Part shown: one piece after another, positions 35,589 to 43,657 of the stretch
How positions within the stretch are numbered: the first letter of the stretch is position 1
Layout: every line of letters starts with the position of its first letter
Assembly (NCBI GenBank): GCA_903913315.1
Contig: CAIWKX010000115.1
Location: 1-64,000, forward strand
Source of the DNA: an uncultured Bacteroidota bacterium
GTDB lineage: Bacteria; Bacteroidota; Bacteroidia; Flavobacteriales; Flavobacteriaceae
Direction of reading: 5' to 3'
Length of the DNA stretch: 64,000 nt
Made by a program: the position numbers and the translations under genes
The notes under the pieces: generated by a model
The model's input: only the letters and a program-made list of their open reading frames with translations
Database searches by the model: none
What the model was told of the DNA's origin: nothing

Positions 35589-36332
35589 TTATATTTTGTT
35601 AATTTTTTCTTGAAATGCAAAATAGGCACGTTTTGCCGCAATTTCTTCTGCTTTCTTTTTAGAAGTTGCTCTTGATTTGGCAATTACTTTTTCATCAATA
35701 CTCAATTTTACACCAAAATATTTCTGACCATCGTTTCCATTATCGTCAAAAACGTCAAAGTAGAATTGTTTTTTCTCTTTTTGACACCATTCAATAACCA
35801 AACTTTTATAACTAATTACTTTTCCTTCTAGACGAGCAATATTCACATAAGGAAGAATCACTTTTTTTCGGATAAAATCTTCACAGCCAACATAGCCTTT
35901 GTCAAGAAATATTGCGCCAACCAAGGCTTCAAAAATATTACCATGAATGTTTTCTCCAAAATGAGATGAAGGTACTTTACTATCTACTAAATCCACCAAG
36001 TTCAAATCGCGACCTAATTCATTTAAATGTTCTCTGCTGACAATTTTTGAACGCATTTTGGTCAAATAACCTTCATCTCCAAGCGGAGCTTCTTTATATA
36101 AATGAGCGGCAATTACAGAACTTAACATTGAATCCCCAAGAAACTCTAGTCGTTCATAATTCAAAGGATTTCCCTCTTCATCGGTTTTATTTGATGACCT
36201 ATGAGTGAATGCTTTTTCGTAATATCTTATGTTGGTAGTTTTAAAACCAATAATCTTTTCAACAGCAGCAAAAAAATTCCCGCCTTCTATAGGACGGGAA
36301 TTTCTGAAAAATATTTTGTTAAGTAATCGCAT
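35589..36332 (-). CDS. rnc: Ribonuclease III
   Basis: It cleaves double-stranded RNA in rRNA and mRNA processing. The 247-residue protein has the RNase III signature NYERLEFLGDSML with the acidic catalytic residues, the second acidic motif NIFEALVGAIFLDKG, and a C-terminal dsRNA-binding domain ending in KKKAEEIAAKRAYFAFQE. It begins 6 bp after fabF. The early coding region contains an RNA hairpin that could be an autoregulatory target (see findings). Confidence 0.97.
   Translation of the reverse strand: MRLLNKIFFRNSRPIEGGNFFAAVEKIIGFKTTNIRYYEKAFTHRSSNKTDEEGNPLNYERLEFLGDSMLSSVIAAHLYKEAPLGDEGYLTKMRSKIVSREHLNELGRDLNLVDLVDSKVPSSHFGENIHGNIFEALVGAIFLDKGYVGCEDFIRKKVILPYVNIARLEGKVISYKSLVIEWCQKEKKQFYFDVFDDNGNDGQKYFGVKLSIDEKVIAKSRATSKKKAEEIAAKRAYFAFQEKINKI
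36276..36305 (-). promoter_or_regulatory. Stem-loop in the 5' coding region of rnc mRNA
   Basis: AAATTCCCG (36276-36284) pairs exactly with CGGGAATTT (36297-36305); the inner CC/GG adds two pairs beside a bulged A, around a 7-base loop. In the message it covers about codons 10-19. Confidence 0.45.
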
Positions 36333-36338
36333 GAAAAC

Positions 36339-37592
36339 TTATTCTTCTAATTTTTTAAACAAAACGCAAGCATTGTGCCCACCAAAACCAAAAGTGTTAC
36401 TCATAGCAACTTTGATATCTCTTTTTTGAGGTTTGTTGAGTGTTAAATTCAATGAAGGATCAATATTTTCATCAACAGTGGTATGATTAATTGTTGGAGG
36501 AACTATGCCGTGTTGCATAGCTAAAATAACAGCAATCGATTCAATAGCGCCAGCAGCTCCAAGCAAGTGACCAGTCATTGATTTAGTGGAATTGATGTTG
36601 ATGTTTTTAGCATGAGCACCAAAAACATGACTAATCGCTTTCAATTCAGCAACATCACCAAGAGGAGTTGAAGTTCCATGAGTATTAATGTGATCGACCA
36701 TATCTGGAGTCATTCCTGCATCTCGCAGCGTATTTTCCATTACCGCAATTACGCCAATTCCTTCTGGGTGTGGAGCGGTTAAGTGATACGCATCAGATGA
36801 CATTCCACCACCACCTAACTCGCAATAGATTTTTGCACCTCGCGCCTTAGCATGTTCATATTCTTCTAATACAATAGCTCCCGAGCCTTCACCAAGAACA
36901 AATCCGTCACGAGTAGCATCAAAGGGACGTGAAGCCGTTTCAGGACTTTCGTTTCTAGTGGATAAGGCATGCATCGAGTTGAATCCACCCATTCCTGCAA
37001 TAGTTACAGCGGCTTCAGAGCCTCCGGTAACAATAACGTCACACATTCCTAATCGGATATAGTTAAAAGCATCAATCATAGCATTAGCGGAGGATGCACA
37101 AGCAGAAACAGTAGTATAATTTGGACCCATATACCCATTTCTCATAGAAATATGAGCAGGAGCAATATCTGCAATCATTTTTGGAATAAAGAAAGGATTG
37201 AACTTTGGCGTTCCATCCCCTTTGGCATAATACATCACTTCTTCTTGAAAAGTTTCTAATCCGCCAATTCCAGCACCCCAAATAACACCCACTCTGTGTT
37301 TATTCACATTGTCATTCGTAATTCCAGCGTCTTTGATAGCTTCATCACTAGAGGCAATGGCATAATGGGAAAATTTATCTAATCGGCGTGATTCTTTACG
37401 ATCCATGTAATCTTCAATATTGAAGTTTTTAACTTCGCAAGCAAATTTTGTTTTATGCTTTTCTGTATCGTAATACGTTATCGGAGCAGCACCGCTTTTG
37501 CCATTTACTAAACCATCCCAATACTCTTGAATGGAATTACCGATGGGAGTTAATGCTCCAAGACCAGTTACAACAACACGCTTTAATTGCAT
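36339..37592 (-). CDS. fabF: 3-oxoacyl-[ACP] synthase II
   Basis: This condensing enzyme carries out fatty-acid elongation. The 417-residue protein has the catalytic triad Cys in TTVSACASSANAM, His in INTHGTSTPLGD and His in SMTGHLLGAAGA, plus the C-terminal NTFGFGGHNACVLF. Gene order acpP-fabF-rnc is widespread in bacteria. A hairpin after acpP and a 16-bp palindrome lie upstream, so fabF-rnc may be expressed apart from acpP as well as by read-through. Confidence 0.98.
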   Translation of the reverse strand: MQLKRVVVTGLGALTPIGNSIQEYWDGLVNGKSGAAPITYYDTEKHKTKFACEVKNFNIEDYMDRKESRRLDKFSHYAIASSDEAIKDAGITNDNVNKHRVGVIWGAGIGGLETFQEEVMYYAKGDGTPKFNPFFIPKMIADIAPAHISMRNGYMGPNYTTVSACASSANAMIDAFNYIRLGMCDVIVTGGSEAAVTIAGMGGFNSMHALSTRNESPETASRPFDATRDGFVLGEGSGAIVLEEYEHAKARGAKIYCELGGGGMSSDAYHLTAPHPEGIGVIAVMENTLRDAGMTPDMVDHINTHGTSTPLGDVAELKAISHVFGAHAKNININSTKSMTGHLLGAAGAIESIAVILAMQHGIVPPTINHTTVDENIDPSLNLTLNKPQKRDIKVAMSNTFGFGGHNACVLFKKLEE

Positions 37593-37684
37593 ATAATTTT
37601 TTTTAAATATCGTTTAAACAAATAATACCCTACTATCTTTATGTTATATAAGCTTAAAGAGACGAGGGTATTTCAATATAGTGT

Positions 37685-37700
37685 GATTGAAATTTCAATC
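37685..37700. promoter_or_regulatory. Perfect 16-bp palindrome upstream of fabF, possible operator
   Basis: GATTGAAATTTCAATC is its own reverse complement. It lies 92 bp before the fabF start codon, in the fabF promoter region and downstream of the acpP terminator in the direction of transcription. Confidence 0.4.
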
Positions 37701-37728
37701 AAAAATAGTCTAATTTTTTAAAAATAAT

Positions 37729-37760
37729 AAAAACCCGTACACAAATATTGTATACGGGTT
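37729..37760 (-). terminator. acpP terminator or attenuator (minus strand)
   Basis: AACCCGTACACAA (ending near 37744) pairs with TTGTATACGGGTT (37748-37760) with one mismatch. The minus-strand transcript ends in a T-rich tract. It lies 10 bp after the acpP stop. Confidence 0.78.
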
Positions 37761-37770
37761 ATTTATTTTA

Positions 37771-38007
37771 TTATTTTTTTGCTTCTTCGATGTAAGAAAT
37801 AGCTTGACCTACAGTAGCAATGTTTTCAGCTTGGTCGTCTGGAATTTGAATATCAAATTCTTTTTCGAACTCCATAATAAGCTCAACAGTGTCTAATGAA
37901 TCAGCTCCTAAATCGTTTGTGAAGCTTGCTTCTGTTACAACTTCATTCTCGTCAACGCCTAATTTGTCTACGATAATCGCTTTAACTCTTGATGCAATGT
38001 CTGACAT
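37771..38007 (-). CDS. acpP: Acyl carrier protein
   Basis: The 78-residue acidic protein has the phosphopantetheine attachment serine in [16 protein letters not shown] near residue 37. It carries growing acyl chains for the FabF product encoded downstream. Confidence 0.98.
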   Translation of the reverse strand: MSDIASRVKAIIVDKLGVDENEVVTEASFTNDLGADSLDTVELIMEFEKEFDIQIPDDQAENIATVGQAISYIEEAKK

Positions 38008-38036
38008 AATCTTTAATTTTAAATTTTAATTGTTGG

Positions 38037-38044
38037 CAAAAATA
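38037..38044 (-). promoter_or_regulatory. acpP promoter -7 element
   Basis: On the minus strand this reads TATTTTTG, 29 bp upstream of the acpP ATG. It is the expected spacing for a strong promoter. Confidence 0.5.
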
Positions 38045-38181
38045 AAAAACTTTATCTTAAAACCACCTTTTAGTTAATAAATGTGACCACGAAATTAAAA
38101 AAATTATTTTACAAAGACTTCATTTATATTATTTATTATCATTTATTATTCTTTTTTTTGCGTAATAAATATTACAACTAG

Positions 38182-38751
38182 ATGAAAAAAATAGTACTCT
38201 TCGCTTCTGGATCGGGTTCTAATGCCGAAAAAATTGTATTGCATTTCAAGACTAAAGAATTGGCTAAAGTGGTCGAAATTTTCACTAATAATCCAAATGC
38301 TAAAGTATTAGAAAGAGCTAAAAACTTAAATGTTCCCGCTCAAATTTTCAATAGACAAGAGCTAAATGAAGGAAAAGTTTTAGATAAACTAAAAGAAATA
38401 CAACCCGATTTGATTGTTTTAGCCGGATTTTTATGGAAATTTCCAGAGCATATCATCAAAGAATATCCTAATAAGATAATAAACATCCATCCAGCATTAT
38501 TGCCAAATTATGGTGGAAAAGGAATGTATGGAATGAATGTGCATCAATCCGTTTTAAATAATAAAGAAAAAGAAACTGGAATTACCATTCATTTTGTAAA
38601 TGAGCACTATGACGAAGGAGGAATCATCTTCCAAAAAGCAGTCAACATAGAAGATTGCCAAACAGCCGAAGAAATCGCAGATAAAATACACATTTTAGAA
38701 CATCATTTTTTTCCAGAAGTAATAGAAAAACTCATAACTCATAACTCATAA
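38182..38751 (+). CDS. purN: Phosphoribosylglycinamide formyltransferase
   Basis: It transfers a formyl group from 10-formyl-THF to GAR, the third step of purine synthesis. The 189-residue protein has the N-terminal LFASGSGSNAEKIV and the active-site segment INIHPALLPNYGGKGMYGMNVH with the catalytic His and Asn. GITIHFVNEHYDEGGIIFQK carries the catalytic Asp. It is divergent from acpP and followed by rnhA after 2 bp. Confidence 0.96.
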   Translation: MKKIVLFASGSGSNAEKIVLHFKTKELAKVVEIFTNNPNAKVLERAKNLNVPAQIFNRQELNEGKVLDKLKEIQPDLIVLAGFLWKFPEHIIKEYPNKIINIHPALLPNYGGKGMYGMNVHQSVLNNKEKETGITIHFVNEHYDEGGIIFQKAVNIEDCQTAEEIADKIHILEHHFFPEVIEKLITHNS

Positions 38752-38753
38752 CT

Positions 38754-39236
38754 TTGAACTCATATCAAGTCCACATCTACACCGACGGCGCAGCCAAAGG
38801 AAACCCCGGAAACGGAGGTTATGGCGTTGTCATGGAATTAGTAGGCACTCCCCATAAAAAAGAATTTTATGAAGGATTTCGCTTGACAACCAATAACAGA
38901 ATGGAACTTCTTGCTGTAATTGTTGGTTTAGAAAAACTCAAAAACCCAAACATGAAAGTGTTAGTGATTTCCGATTCTAAATATGTAGTGGATTCTGTGG
39001 AGAAAAAGTGGGTGTTGGGTTGGGAGAAAAAAGGATTTGTAAATCGAAAGAATTCCGATTTATGGAAACGATTCTTGAAAATTTACCGTCAACACCAAGT
39101 CGACTTTAAATGGATAAAAGGACACAACAATCATCCCCAAAACGAACGCTGTGATGAACTAGCAGTATATGCTTCAGGATTACCCAATTTATCGATAGAT
39201 GCTTTTTATGAAAATGAAGAATCCAAACTATTATAA
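38754..39236 (+). CDS. rnhA: Ribonuclease HI
   Basis: It removes RNA from RNA/DNA hybrids. The 160-residue protein has the acidic catalytic residues in HIYTDGAAKGNPGNGG, NRMELLAVIVGL, VISDSKYVVDSV and HPQNERCDELAV. The start codon must be TTG at 38754, because conserved sequence begins a few residues later and no ATG lies between the purN stop and it. The purN end shows the 7-bp repeat ATAACTC three times. Confidence 0.96.
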   Translation: MNSYQVHIYTDGAAKGNPGNGGYGVVMELVGTPHKKEFYEGFRLTTNNRMELLAVIVGLEKLKNPNMKVLVISDSKYVVDSVEKKWVLGWEKKGFVNRKNSDLWKRFLKIYRQHQVDFKWIKGHNNHPQNERCDELAVYASGLPNLSIDAFYENEESKLL

Positions 39237-39239
39237 TTT

Positions 39240-40091
39240 ATGAAGACCCTTACAACCACATTATTGTTACTTATTTCATTGGCTACAGTTGCTCAAGAAG
39301 CGGACTATTATACCAATAAAAACTTTCTTAAAACGTTAAATAATGATACTACTTATGTGTTTTTAAGAAAGAAAATAACCCAAGAGTATGTTCATTCTAG
39401 TCCAGGAAGCTGGGGCGAATTTGTAAAAGATGTAGACGAGGATATTAAAACCAAAGAGAAAGTAATCGCCTTTACATTTGATGCATGTGGAAGAGAAAAA
39501 GGTTTGGGTTTCGATCAAGAATTGATAAATTATTTGATCAAAGAAAATATTCCAGCTACATTATTTGTAACCGGTAGATGGATAGACGAACATTTTGATA
39601 CTTTTATGTCGATATCCAAAGAAAAAACATTTGAAATAGAAAACCACGGACTCAACCACAAACCATGTTCTATTGACGGCGAAAGTGAATATGGAATTCA
39701 TGGTACAGCTACCGTTGGTGATGCCTTTGATGAAATAGAAGCCAATGCGCGAAAAATAGAAGCGCTTACACATCATAAACCCAAATTCTATCGTTCGGCA
39801 ACCGCTTTTATTGATGAGGCTTGTGCTAAAATGGCACGACAATTACACATTCAAGCCATTAGTTTTCAAGTATTATCAGGAGATGCCGTTCCGTTTACGC
39901 CTGCTAATGAAATAGAAGAAAACGTTTTGAAAAACATCAAACCCGGCGCTATAGTTATTATGCACATGAACCACCCACAATGGAATACCTTTGAAGCCCT
40001 AGAAAAAATAATTCCAAAACTAAAAGCAGAAGGCTACCGCTTTGTGCAACTCAAAGACTTCCCTCTTTATAGTATAAAAGGGCAGGATTAG
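39240..40091 (+). CDS. Exported polysaccharide deacetylase-family protein
   Basis: A signal peptide (MKTLTTTLLLLISLATVAQ) precedes a NodB-type domain. The metal-binding Asp is in FTFDACGREKGLGFD and the two His are in ENHGLNHKPC. RSATAFIDEA and the final PGAIVIMHMNHPQW complete the known motif order. The Cys in TFDAC and the substitution patterns place it outside the standard chitin deacetylases. The substrate could be peptidoglycan or another glycan. It has 283 residues and starts 3 bp after rnhA, so purN, rnhA and this gene look like one operon. Confidence 0.87.
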   Translation: MKTLTTTLLLLISLATVAQEADYYTNKNFLKTLNNDTTYVFLRKKITQEYVHSSPGSWGEFVKDVDEDIKTKEKVIAFTFDACGREKGLGFDQELINYLIKENIPATLFVTGRWIDEHFDTFMSISKEKTFEIENHGLNHKPCSIDGESEYGIHGTATVGDAFDEIEANARKIEALTHHKPKFYRSATAFIDEACAKMARQLHIQAISFQVLSGDAVPFTPANEIEENVLKNIKPGAIVIMHMNHPQWNTFEALEKIIPKLKAEGYRFVQLKDFPLYSIKGQD

Positions 40092-40157
40092 ATCGCATTT
40101 ATTAGCAATACTATTTAAATAGGTAATGTATGGGTAGATTATTTAGGGTACCACAAC

Positions 40158-40256
40158 CATGCTTTATCCATGCTTTATCCATGCTTTATCCATGCTTTAT
40201 CCATGCTTTATCCATGCTTTATCCATGCTTTATCCATACACTATCCATACACTATG
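40158..40256. repeat. Tandem array of an 11-bp unit, seven exact plus two variant copies
   Basis: CATGCTTTATC is repeated exactly at 40158, 40169, 40180, 40191, 40202, 40213 and 40224. CATACACTATC (40235) and CATACACTATG (40246) follow, then a GC-rich stretch. It lies in the 286-bp gap between the deacetylase and the PfkB gene, about 65 bp upstream of the PfkB promoter. The perfect copies suggest recent slippage. Confidence 0.95.
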
Positions 40257-40320
40257 GCCCGCCCTGACCCGTCCTAAAATAACTATACAAGTTATTAAAT
40301 AAATCCTATTTTAGTTATCT

Positions 40321-40352
40321 TTTGCAACTCTGAAACTTATAAACTATCTTTG
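40321..40352 (+). promoter_or_regulatory. Consensus promoter of the PfkB gene
   Basis: TTTG at 40321-40324, a 20-bp spacer, and TATCTTTG at 40345-40352. This is a full match to the Bacteroidota promoter, 25 bp before the start codon. Confidence 0.75.
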
Positions 40353-40377
40353 CGCCTTCTAATTTGAAACCAAAAAA

Positions 40378-41301
40378 ATGAACAAACTTTTAATAGTAGG
40401 AACGGTTGCTTTTGATGCTATCGAAACTCCTTTTGGAAAAACTGATAAAATATTAGGTGGTGCTGGAACTTTTATTGGGTTATCGGCTAGCCATTTTAAA
40501 TTACAATCGGCTATTGTTTCGGTAGTAGGTGATGATTTTCCGCAAGAGTATTTGGATTTATTGACGGCAAGAAATATTGATATTTCAGGTCTTGAAGTGG
40601 TTAAAGGAGGGAAAACATTCTTCTGGAGTGGTAAATACCACAACGATATGAATTCAAGAGATACCTTGGCTACTGAATTAAATGTTTTGGCAGATTTCAA
40701 TCCCATTGTACCCGAAAACTTCAAAAATGCCGATGTAGTGATGTTAGGAAACTTACATCCATTAGTACAAACAGGTGTTTTAAATCAAATGACTGCCAAA
40801 CCAAAATTAGTGGTTTTGGACACGATGAACTTTTGGATGGACTGTGCTTTACCAGAATTGCTTGACGTAATCAAACGTGTTGATGTAATCACCATTAATG
40901 ATGAAGAAGCACGTCAGTTGTCTGGAGAATATTCTTTAGTGAAAGCGGCAGCTAAAATTCATACTATGGGACCAAGGTATGTCGTGATTAAAAAAGGAGA
41001 ACATGGCGCCTTAATTTTCCATAACGAACATATTTTCTTTGCACCAGCATTGCCATTGGCAGATGTTTATGATCCAACAGGAGCTGGAGATACTTTTGCT
41101 GGAGGATTTGCTGGATTCATCACACAACAAGGAGACATTTCTTTTGAGACAATGAAAACTGCGGTTATTCAAGGGTCCAACTTAGCGTCATTCTGTGTGG
41201 AGAAATTCGGAACAGAGCGAATGTTAGAATTAAAAGAATCAGAGGTGAAAAGCCGCTTGAAACAATTCAAGTCTTTAACACAATTTGATATAGAATTATA
41301 A
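40378..41301 (+). CDS. PfkB-family sugar/nucleoside kinase
   Basis: The 307-residue kinase has the N-terminal glycine motif LGGAGTFIGLSAS and the C-terminal signature DPTGAGDTFAGGFAGF with the catalytic Asp. The fold covers ribokinase, adenosine kinase and related enzymes. Its place before purF makes a purine or ribose-related substrate plausible, but that is inference from context only. A hairpin terminator lies between it and purF. Confidence 0.92.
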   Translation: MNKLLIVGTVAFDAIETPFGKTDKILGGAGTFIGLSASHFKLQSAIVSVVGDDFPQEYLDLLTARNIDISGLEVVKGGKTFFWSGKYHNDMNSRDTLATELNVLADFNPIVPENFKNADVVMLGNLHPLVQTGVLNQMTAKPKLVVLDTMNFWMDCALPELLDVIKRVDVITINDEEARQLSGEYSLVKAAAKIHTMGPRYVVIKKGEHGALIFHNEHIFFAPALPLADVYDPTGAGDTFAGGFAGFITQQGDISFETMKTAVIQGSNLASFCVEKFGTERMLELKESEVKSRLKQFKSLTQFDIEL

Positions 41302-41308
41302 TAACTTT

Positions 41309-41337
41309 ATGCCTCGAAATTTTCGGGGCATTTTTAT
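41309..41337 (+). terminator. Terminator of the PfkB gene
   Basis: ATGCCTCGAAA/TTTCGGGGCAT with one wobble pair, followed by TTTTT. Confidence 0.83.
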
Positions 41338-41352
41338 TTACATTAACAATAC

Positions 41353-41372
41353 GGACAAGTCGCGACTTGTCC
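41353..41372. repeat. Perfect 20-bp palindrome before purF
   Basis: GGACAAGTCG is followed directly by its reverse complement CGACTTGTCC. It is GC-rich in an AT-rich gap and lies 20 bp before the purF ATG. It could be an operator, but its form also fits a dispersed palindromic repeat. Confidence 0.7.
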
Positions 41373-41392
41373 CTAACAACACAACAATTACA

Positions 41393-43291
41393 ATGAGTGA
41401 CGCAATCAAACACGAATGTGGAATTGCACTTTTACGATTAAAGAAACCGTTAGCGTTTTACAAACAAAAATACGGTTCGGCTTTCTACGGAATACAGAAA
41501 ATGTATCTCTTAATGGAAAAACAACACAACCGTGGACAAGACGGCGCTGGTTTTGCTTCCATTAAATTAGATGTGGAACCCGGAGAACGATACATCAGTC
41601 GAGTGCGTTCTAATGATGCACAAGCGATCCAAGATGTCTTCAAGCAAATCAACGAACGCATCAACGAAGAAATGGCTTCTCATCCGGAATATGCTGATGA
41701 TGTAGCTGCTCAAAAAGCAAACATCCCCTATATTGGAGAATTATTTTTAGGGCATGTTCGTTATGGAACTTTTGGTAAAAATAGTATTGAAAGTGTGCAT
41801 CCATTTTTACGTCAAAACAATTGGATGCATCGAAATCTGATTGTTGCGGGAAACTTCAACATGACCAATGTTACCGAGCTTTTCAATAGTTTAGTAGAAT
41901 TAGGGCAACATCCAAAAGAAATGGCAGATACGGTAACCGTAATGGAAAAAATCGGACATTTTTTGGATGATGAGGTTACCGATTTGTATCACGAATGTAA
42001 ATTGAATGGATTATCAAAAAGAGAAGCTTCTCCTGTTATTGCTGAAAAACTGCAAATTGCTAAAATATTAAAAAGAGCTTCCAAAGGGTGGGATGGTGGT
42101 TATGCTATGGCTGGACTTTTTGGTCATGGTGATGCCTTTGTGTTTCGTGATCCTGCGGGAATTCGTCCAGCTTATTTCTATGAAGATGATGAAATTGTTG
42201 TTGTAGCTTCGGAAAGACCCGTTATTCAAACCGTATTCAATGTTCCATTTGAAAAAGTGCAAGAATTGCAACCCGGAAATGCTTTAATCATTAAGAAGAA
42301 CGGAAACGTTACCGAAGAAGAAATAATTGTACCCACTATTAAAAAAGCATGTTCTTTTGAAAGAATTTATTTTTCACGAGGAAGCGATGCCGAAATTTAT
42401 CAAGAGCGAAAAAATTTAGGAAAATTAATTCTTCCAGCTGTTCTCGAATCTATTGGAGATGATACTGATAATACTGTTTTCTCTTATATACCAAATACTG
42501 CGGAAACCTCCTTTTATGGAATGGTAGAAGCAGCACAAGATTTTTTAAATCAAAGAAAAAATCAATTTATTTTAAATAATAGAAAAACATTAACCAAAGA
42601 AAAATTAGAAGAAATACTTTCGGTTAAAATTAGAACTGAGAAAATCGCTATTAAGGACGCCAAACTAAGGACATTTATTACGGATGATAAAAACCGTGAT
42701 GAATTGGTAGCCCATGTTTATGATGTAACCTATGGAGTTATCAAACCAACTGATAATTTAGTGATTATTGATGATAGCATTGTTCGTGGGACTACATTAA
42801 AAATGAGTATCATTAAAATGATGGATCGATTGAATCCTAAGCGAATAGTTGTTGTTTCCTCGGCACCACAAATTCGATATCCAGATTGTTATGGTATTGA
42901 CATGGCAAAGTTGGAAGGACTAGTTGCCTTTCAAGCAGCAATTGAACTTTTAAAAGAGCAAAATCGCTATCATATTGTTGATGAAGTTTATAAAAAATGT
43001 AAAGCTCAAGAGAAGTTAAAAGACTCGGATGTAGTTAATTACGTTACAGAAATATATTCGCCATTTAGCGATACAGACATTTCCAATAAAATAGCGGAAT
43101 TACTAACTTCTGAAAGTATAAAAGCAGAAGTAAAAATTATTTTTCAATCTGTTGCTAACCTTCATATTGCTTGTCCGAAGAATTTAGGAGATTGGTACTT
43201 CACAGGTGACTATCCAACACCTGGAGGAAACCGAGTTGTAAACCGAGCATTTATGAATTTTTATGAAGGAAAAGATGCTAGAGCCTACTAA
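41393..43291 (+). CDS. purF: Amidophosphoribosyltransferase
   Basis: It makes phosphoribosylamine from PRPP and glutamine, the first committed step of purine synthesis. The chosen ATG gives MSDAIKHECGIALLRL, with the glutaminase nucleophile cysteine at residue 9; the frame is open further upstream through the palindrome and terminator. The Ntn-hydrolase half shows HNRGQDGAGFASI and GHVRYGTFGKNS. The PRPP loop reads LVIIDDSIVRGTTLKMS. The 632-residue length is greater than the E. coli enzyme because of a Bacteroidota-type insertion between the two halves and a C-terminal extension. SRGSDAEIYQERKNLG lies at the domain junction. Confidence 0.96.
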   Translation: MSDAIKHECGIALLRLKKPLAFYKQKYGSAFYGIQKMYLLMEKQHNRGQDGAGFASIKLDVEPGERYISRVRSNDAQAIQDVFKQINERINEEMASHPEYADDVAAQKANIPYIGELFLGHVRYGTFGKNSIESVHPFLRQNNWMHRNLIVAGNFNMTNVTELFNSLVELGQHPKEMADTVTVMEKIGHFLDDEVTDLYHECKLNGLSKREASPVIAEKLQIAKILKRASKGWDGGYAMAGLFGHGDAFVFRDPAGIRPAYFYEDDEIVVVASERPVIQTVFNVPFEKVQELQPGNALIIKKNGNVTEEEIIVPTIKKACSFERIYFSRGSDAEIYQERKNLGKLILPAVLESIGDDTDNTVFSYIPNTAETSFYGMVEAAQDFLNQRKNQFILNNRKTLTKEKLEEILSVKIRTEKIAIKDAKLRTFITDDKNRDELVAHVYDVTYGVIKPTDNLVIIDDSIVRGTTLKMSIIKMMDRLNPKRIVVVSSAPQIRYPDCYGIDMAKLEGLVAFQAAIELLKEQNRYHIVDEVYKKCKAQEKLKDSDVVNYVTEIYSPFSDTDISNKIAELLTSESIKAEVKIIFQSVANLHIACPKNLGDWYFTGDYPTPGGNRVVNRAFMNFYEGKDARAY

Positions 43292-43344
43292 AAATTAACA
43301 TTTTATGTAGTTTATCGATTATTGGTGTAATTCATCAATATTAT

Positions 43345-43376
43345 TTTGTAACTAAATACAAGTCAGTATATCTTTG
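43345..43376 (+). promoter_or_regulatory. Consensus promoter of small RNA copy 1
   Basis: TTTG at 43345-43348, a 20-bp spacer, then TATCTTTG at 43369-43376. No ORF follows. Confidence 0.75.
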
Positions 43377-43380
43377 GAGA

Positions 43381-43453
43381 ACCATAGCATTAGTAGGTTA
43401 AGTTTATGGTAGATTTGGGGCAAAAAAGGTGAAAGAAATTTCACCTTTTTTAT
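43381..43453 (+). ncRNA. Small structured RNA, copy 1 of a tandem pair
   Basis: Starting 5 bp after the -7 box, ACCATA pairs with TATGGT (43405-43410) around an 18-base loop containing ATTAGTAGGTTAAGTT. The shared linker AGATTTGGGGCAAAAA comes next, and then a 13-bp terminator (AAAAAAGGTGAAA/TTTCACCTTTTTT, GAAA loop). A second copy follows 185 bp downstream with the same order of parts. It may be a known Flavobacteria RNA motif such as Flavo-1 in Rfam; I cannot confirm that from sequence alone. Confidence 0.72.
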
Positions 43454-43553
43454 TTTCTATAAGTTCCACTTTCAAAATGGCGAATTCTACCCTCATTTGA
43501 CTATCATCCCAATATATTTCTCAATTTTTAAGATTATAAAACCACCATACTAT

Positions 43554-43561
43554 TATGTTTG
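43554..43561 (+). promoter_or_regulatory. Promoter -7 element of small RNA copy 2
   Basis: TATGTTTG matches TAnnTTTG and has the same distance to ACCATA (4 bp) as the element of copy 1. Only TTTA is seen in the -33 region. Confidence 0.6.
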
Positions 43562-43565
43562 CAGT

Positions 43566-43641
43566 ACCATAGGATTTAGTAGGTTAAGTTTATGGTAGAT
43601 TTGGGGCAAAAAGGCGTTCGCAACCGCGGACGTCTTTTTAA
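43566..43641 (+). ncRNA. Small structured RNA, copy 2 of a tandem pair
   Basis: ACCATA (43566-43571) and TATGGT (43591-43596) enclose a 19-base loop nearly identical to copy 1; the linker AGATTTGGGGCAAAAA is also kept. The terminator, though, is a different sequence: AAAAAGGCGTTCGC/GCGGACGTCTTTTT (43608-43639) with two wobble pairs. Conservation of the 5' module with a replaced terminator stem indicates selection on the RNA. Confidence 0.72.
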
Positions 43642-43657
43642 AATTCACACACACAAA

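Noticed and set aside
41309-41392. Longer PurF start at 41309
   Set aside because: The added segment runs through a terminator and a palindrome, and it would put residues far ahead of the catalytic cysteine.
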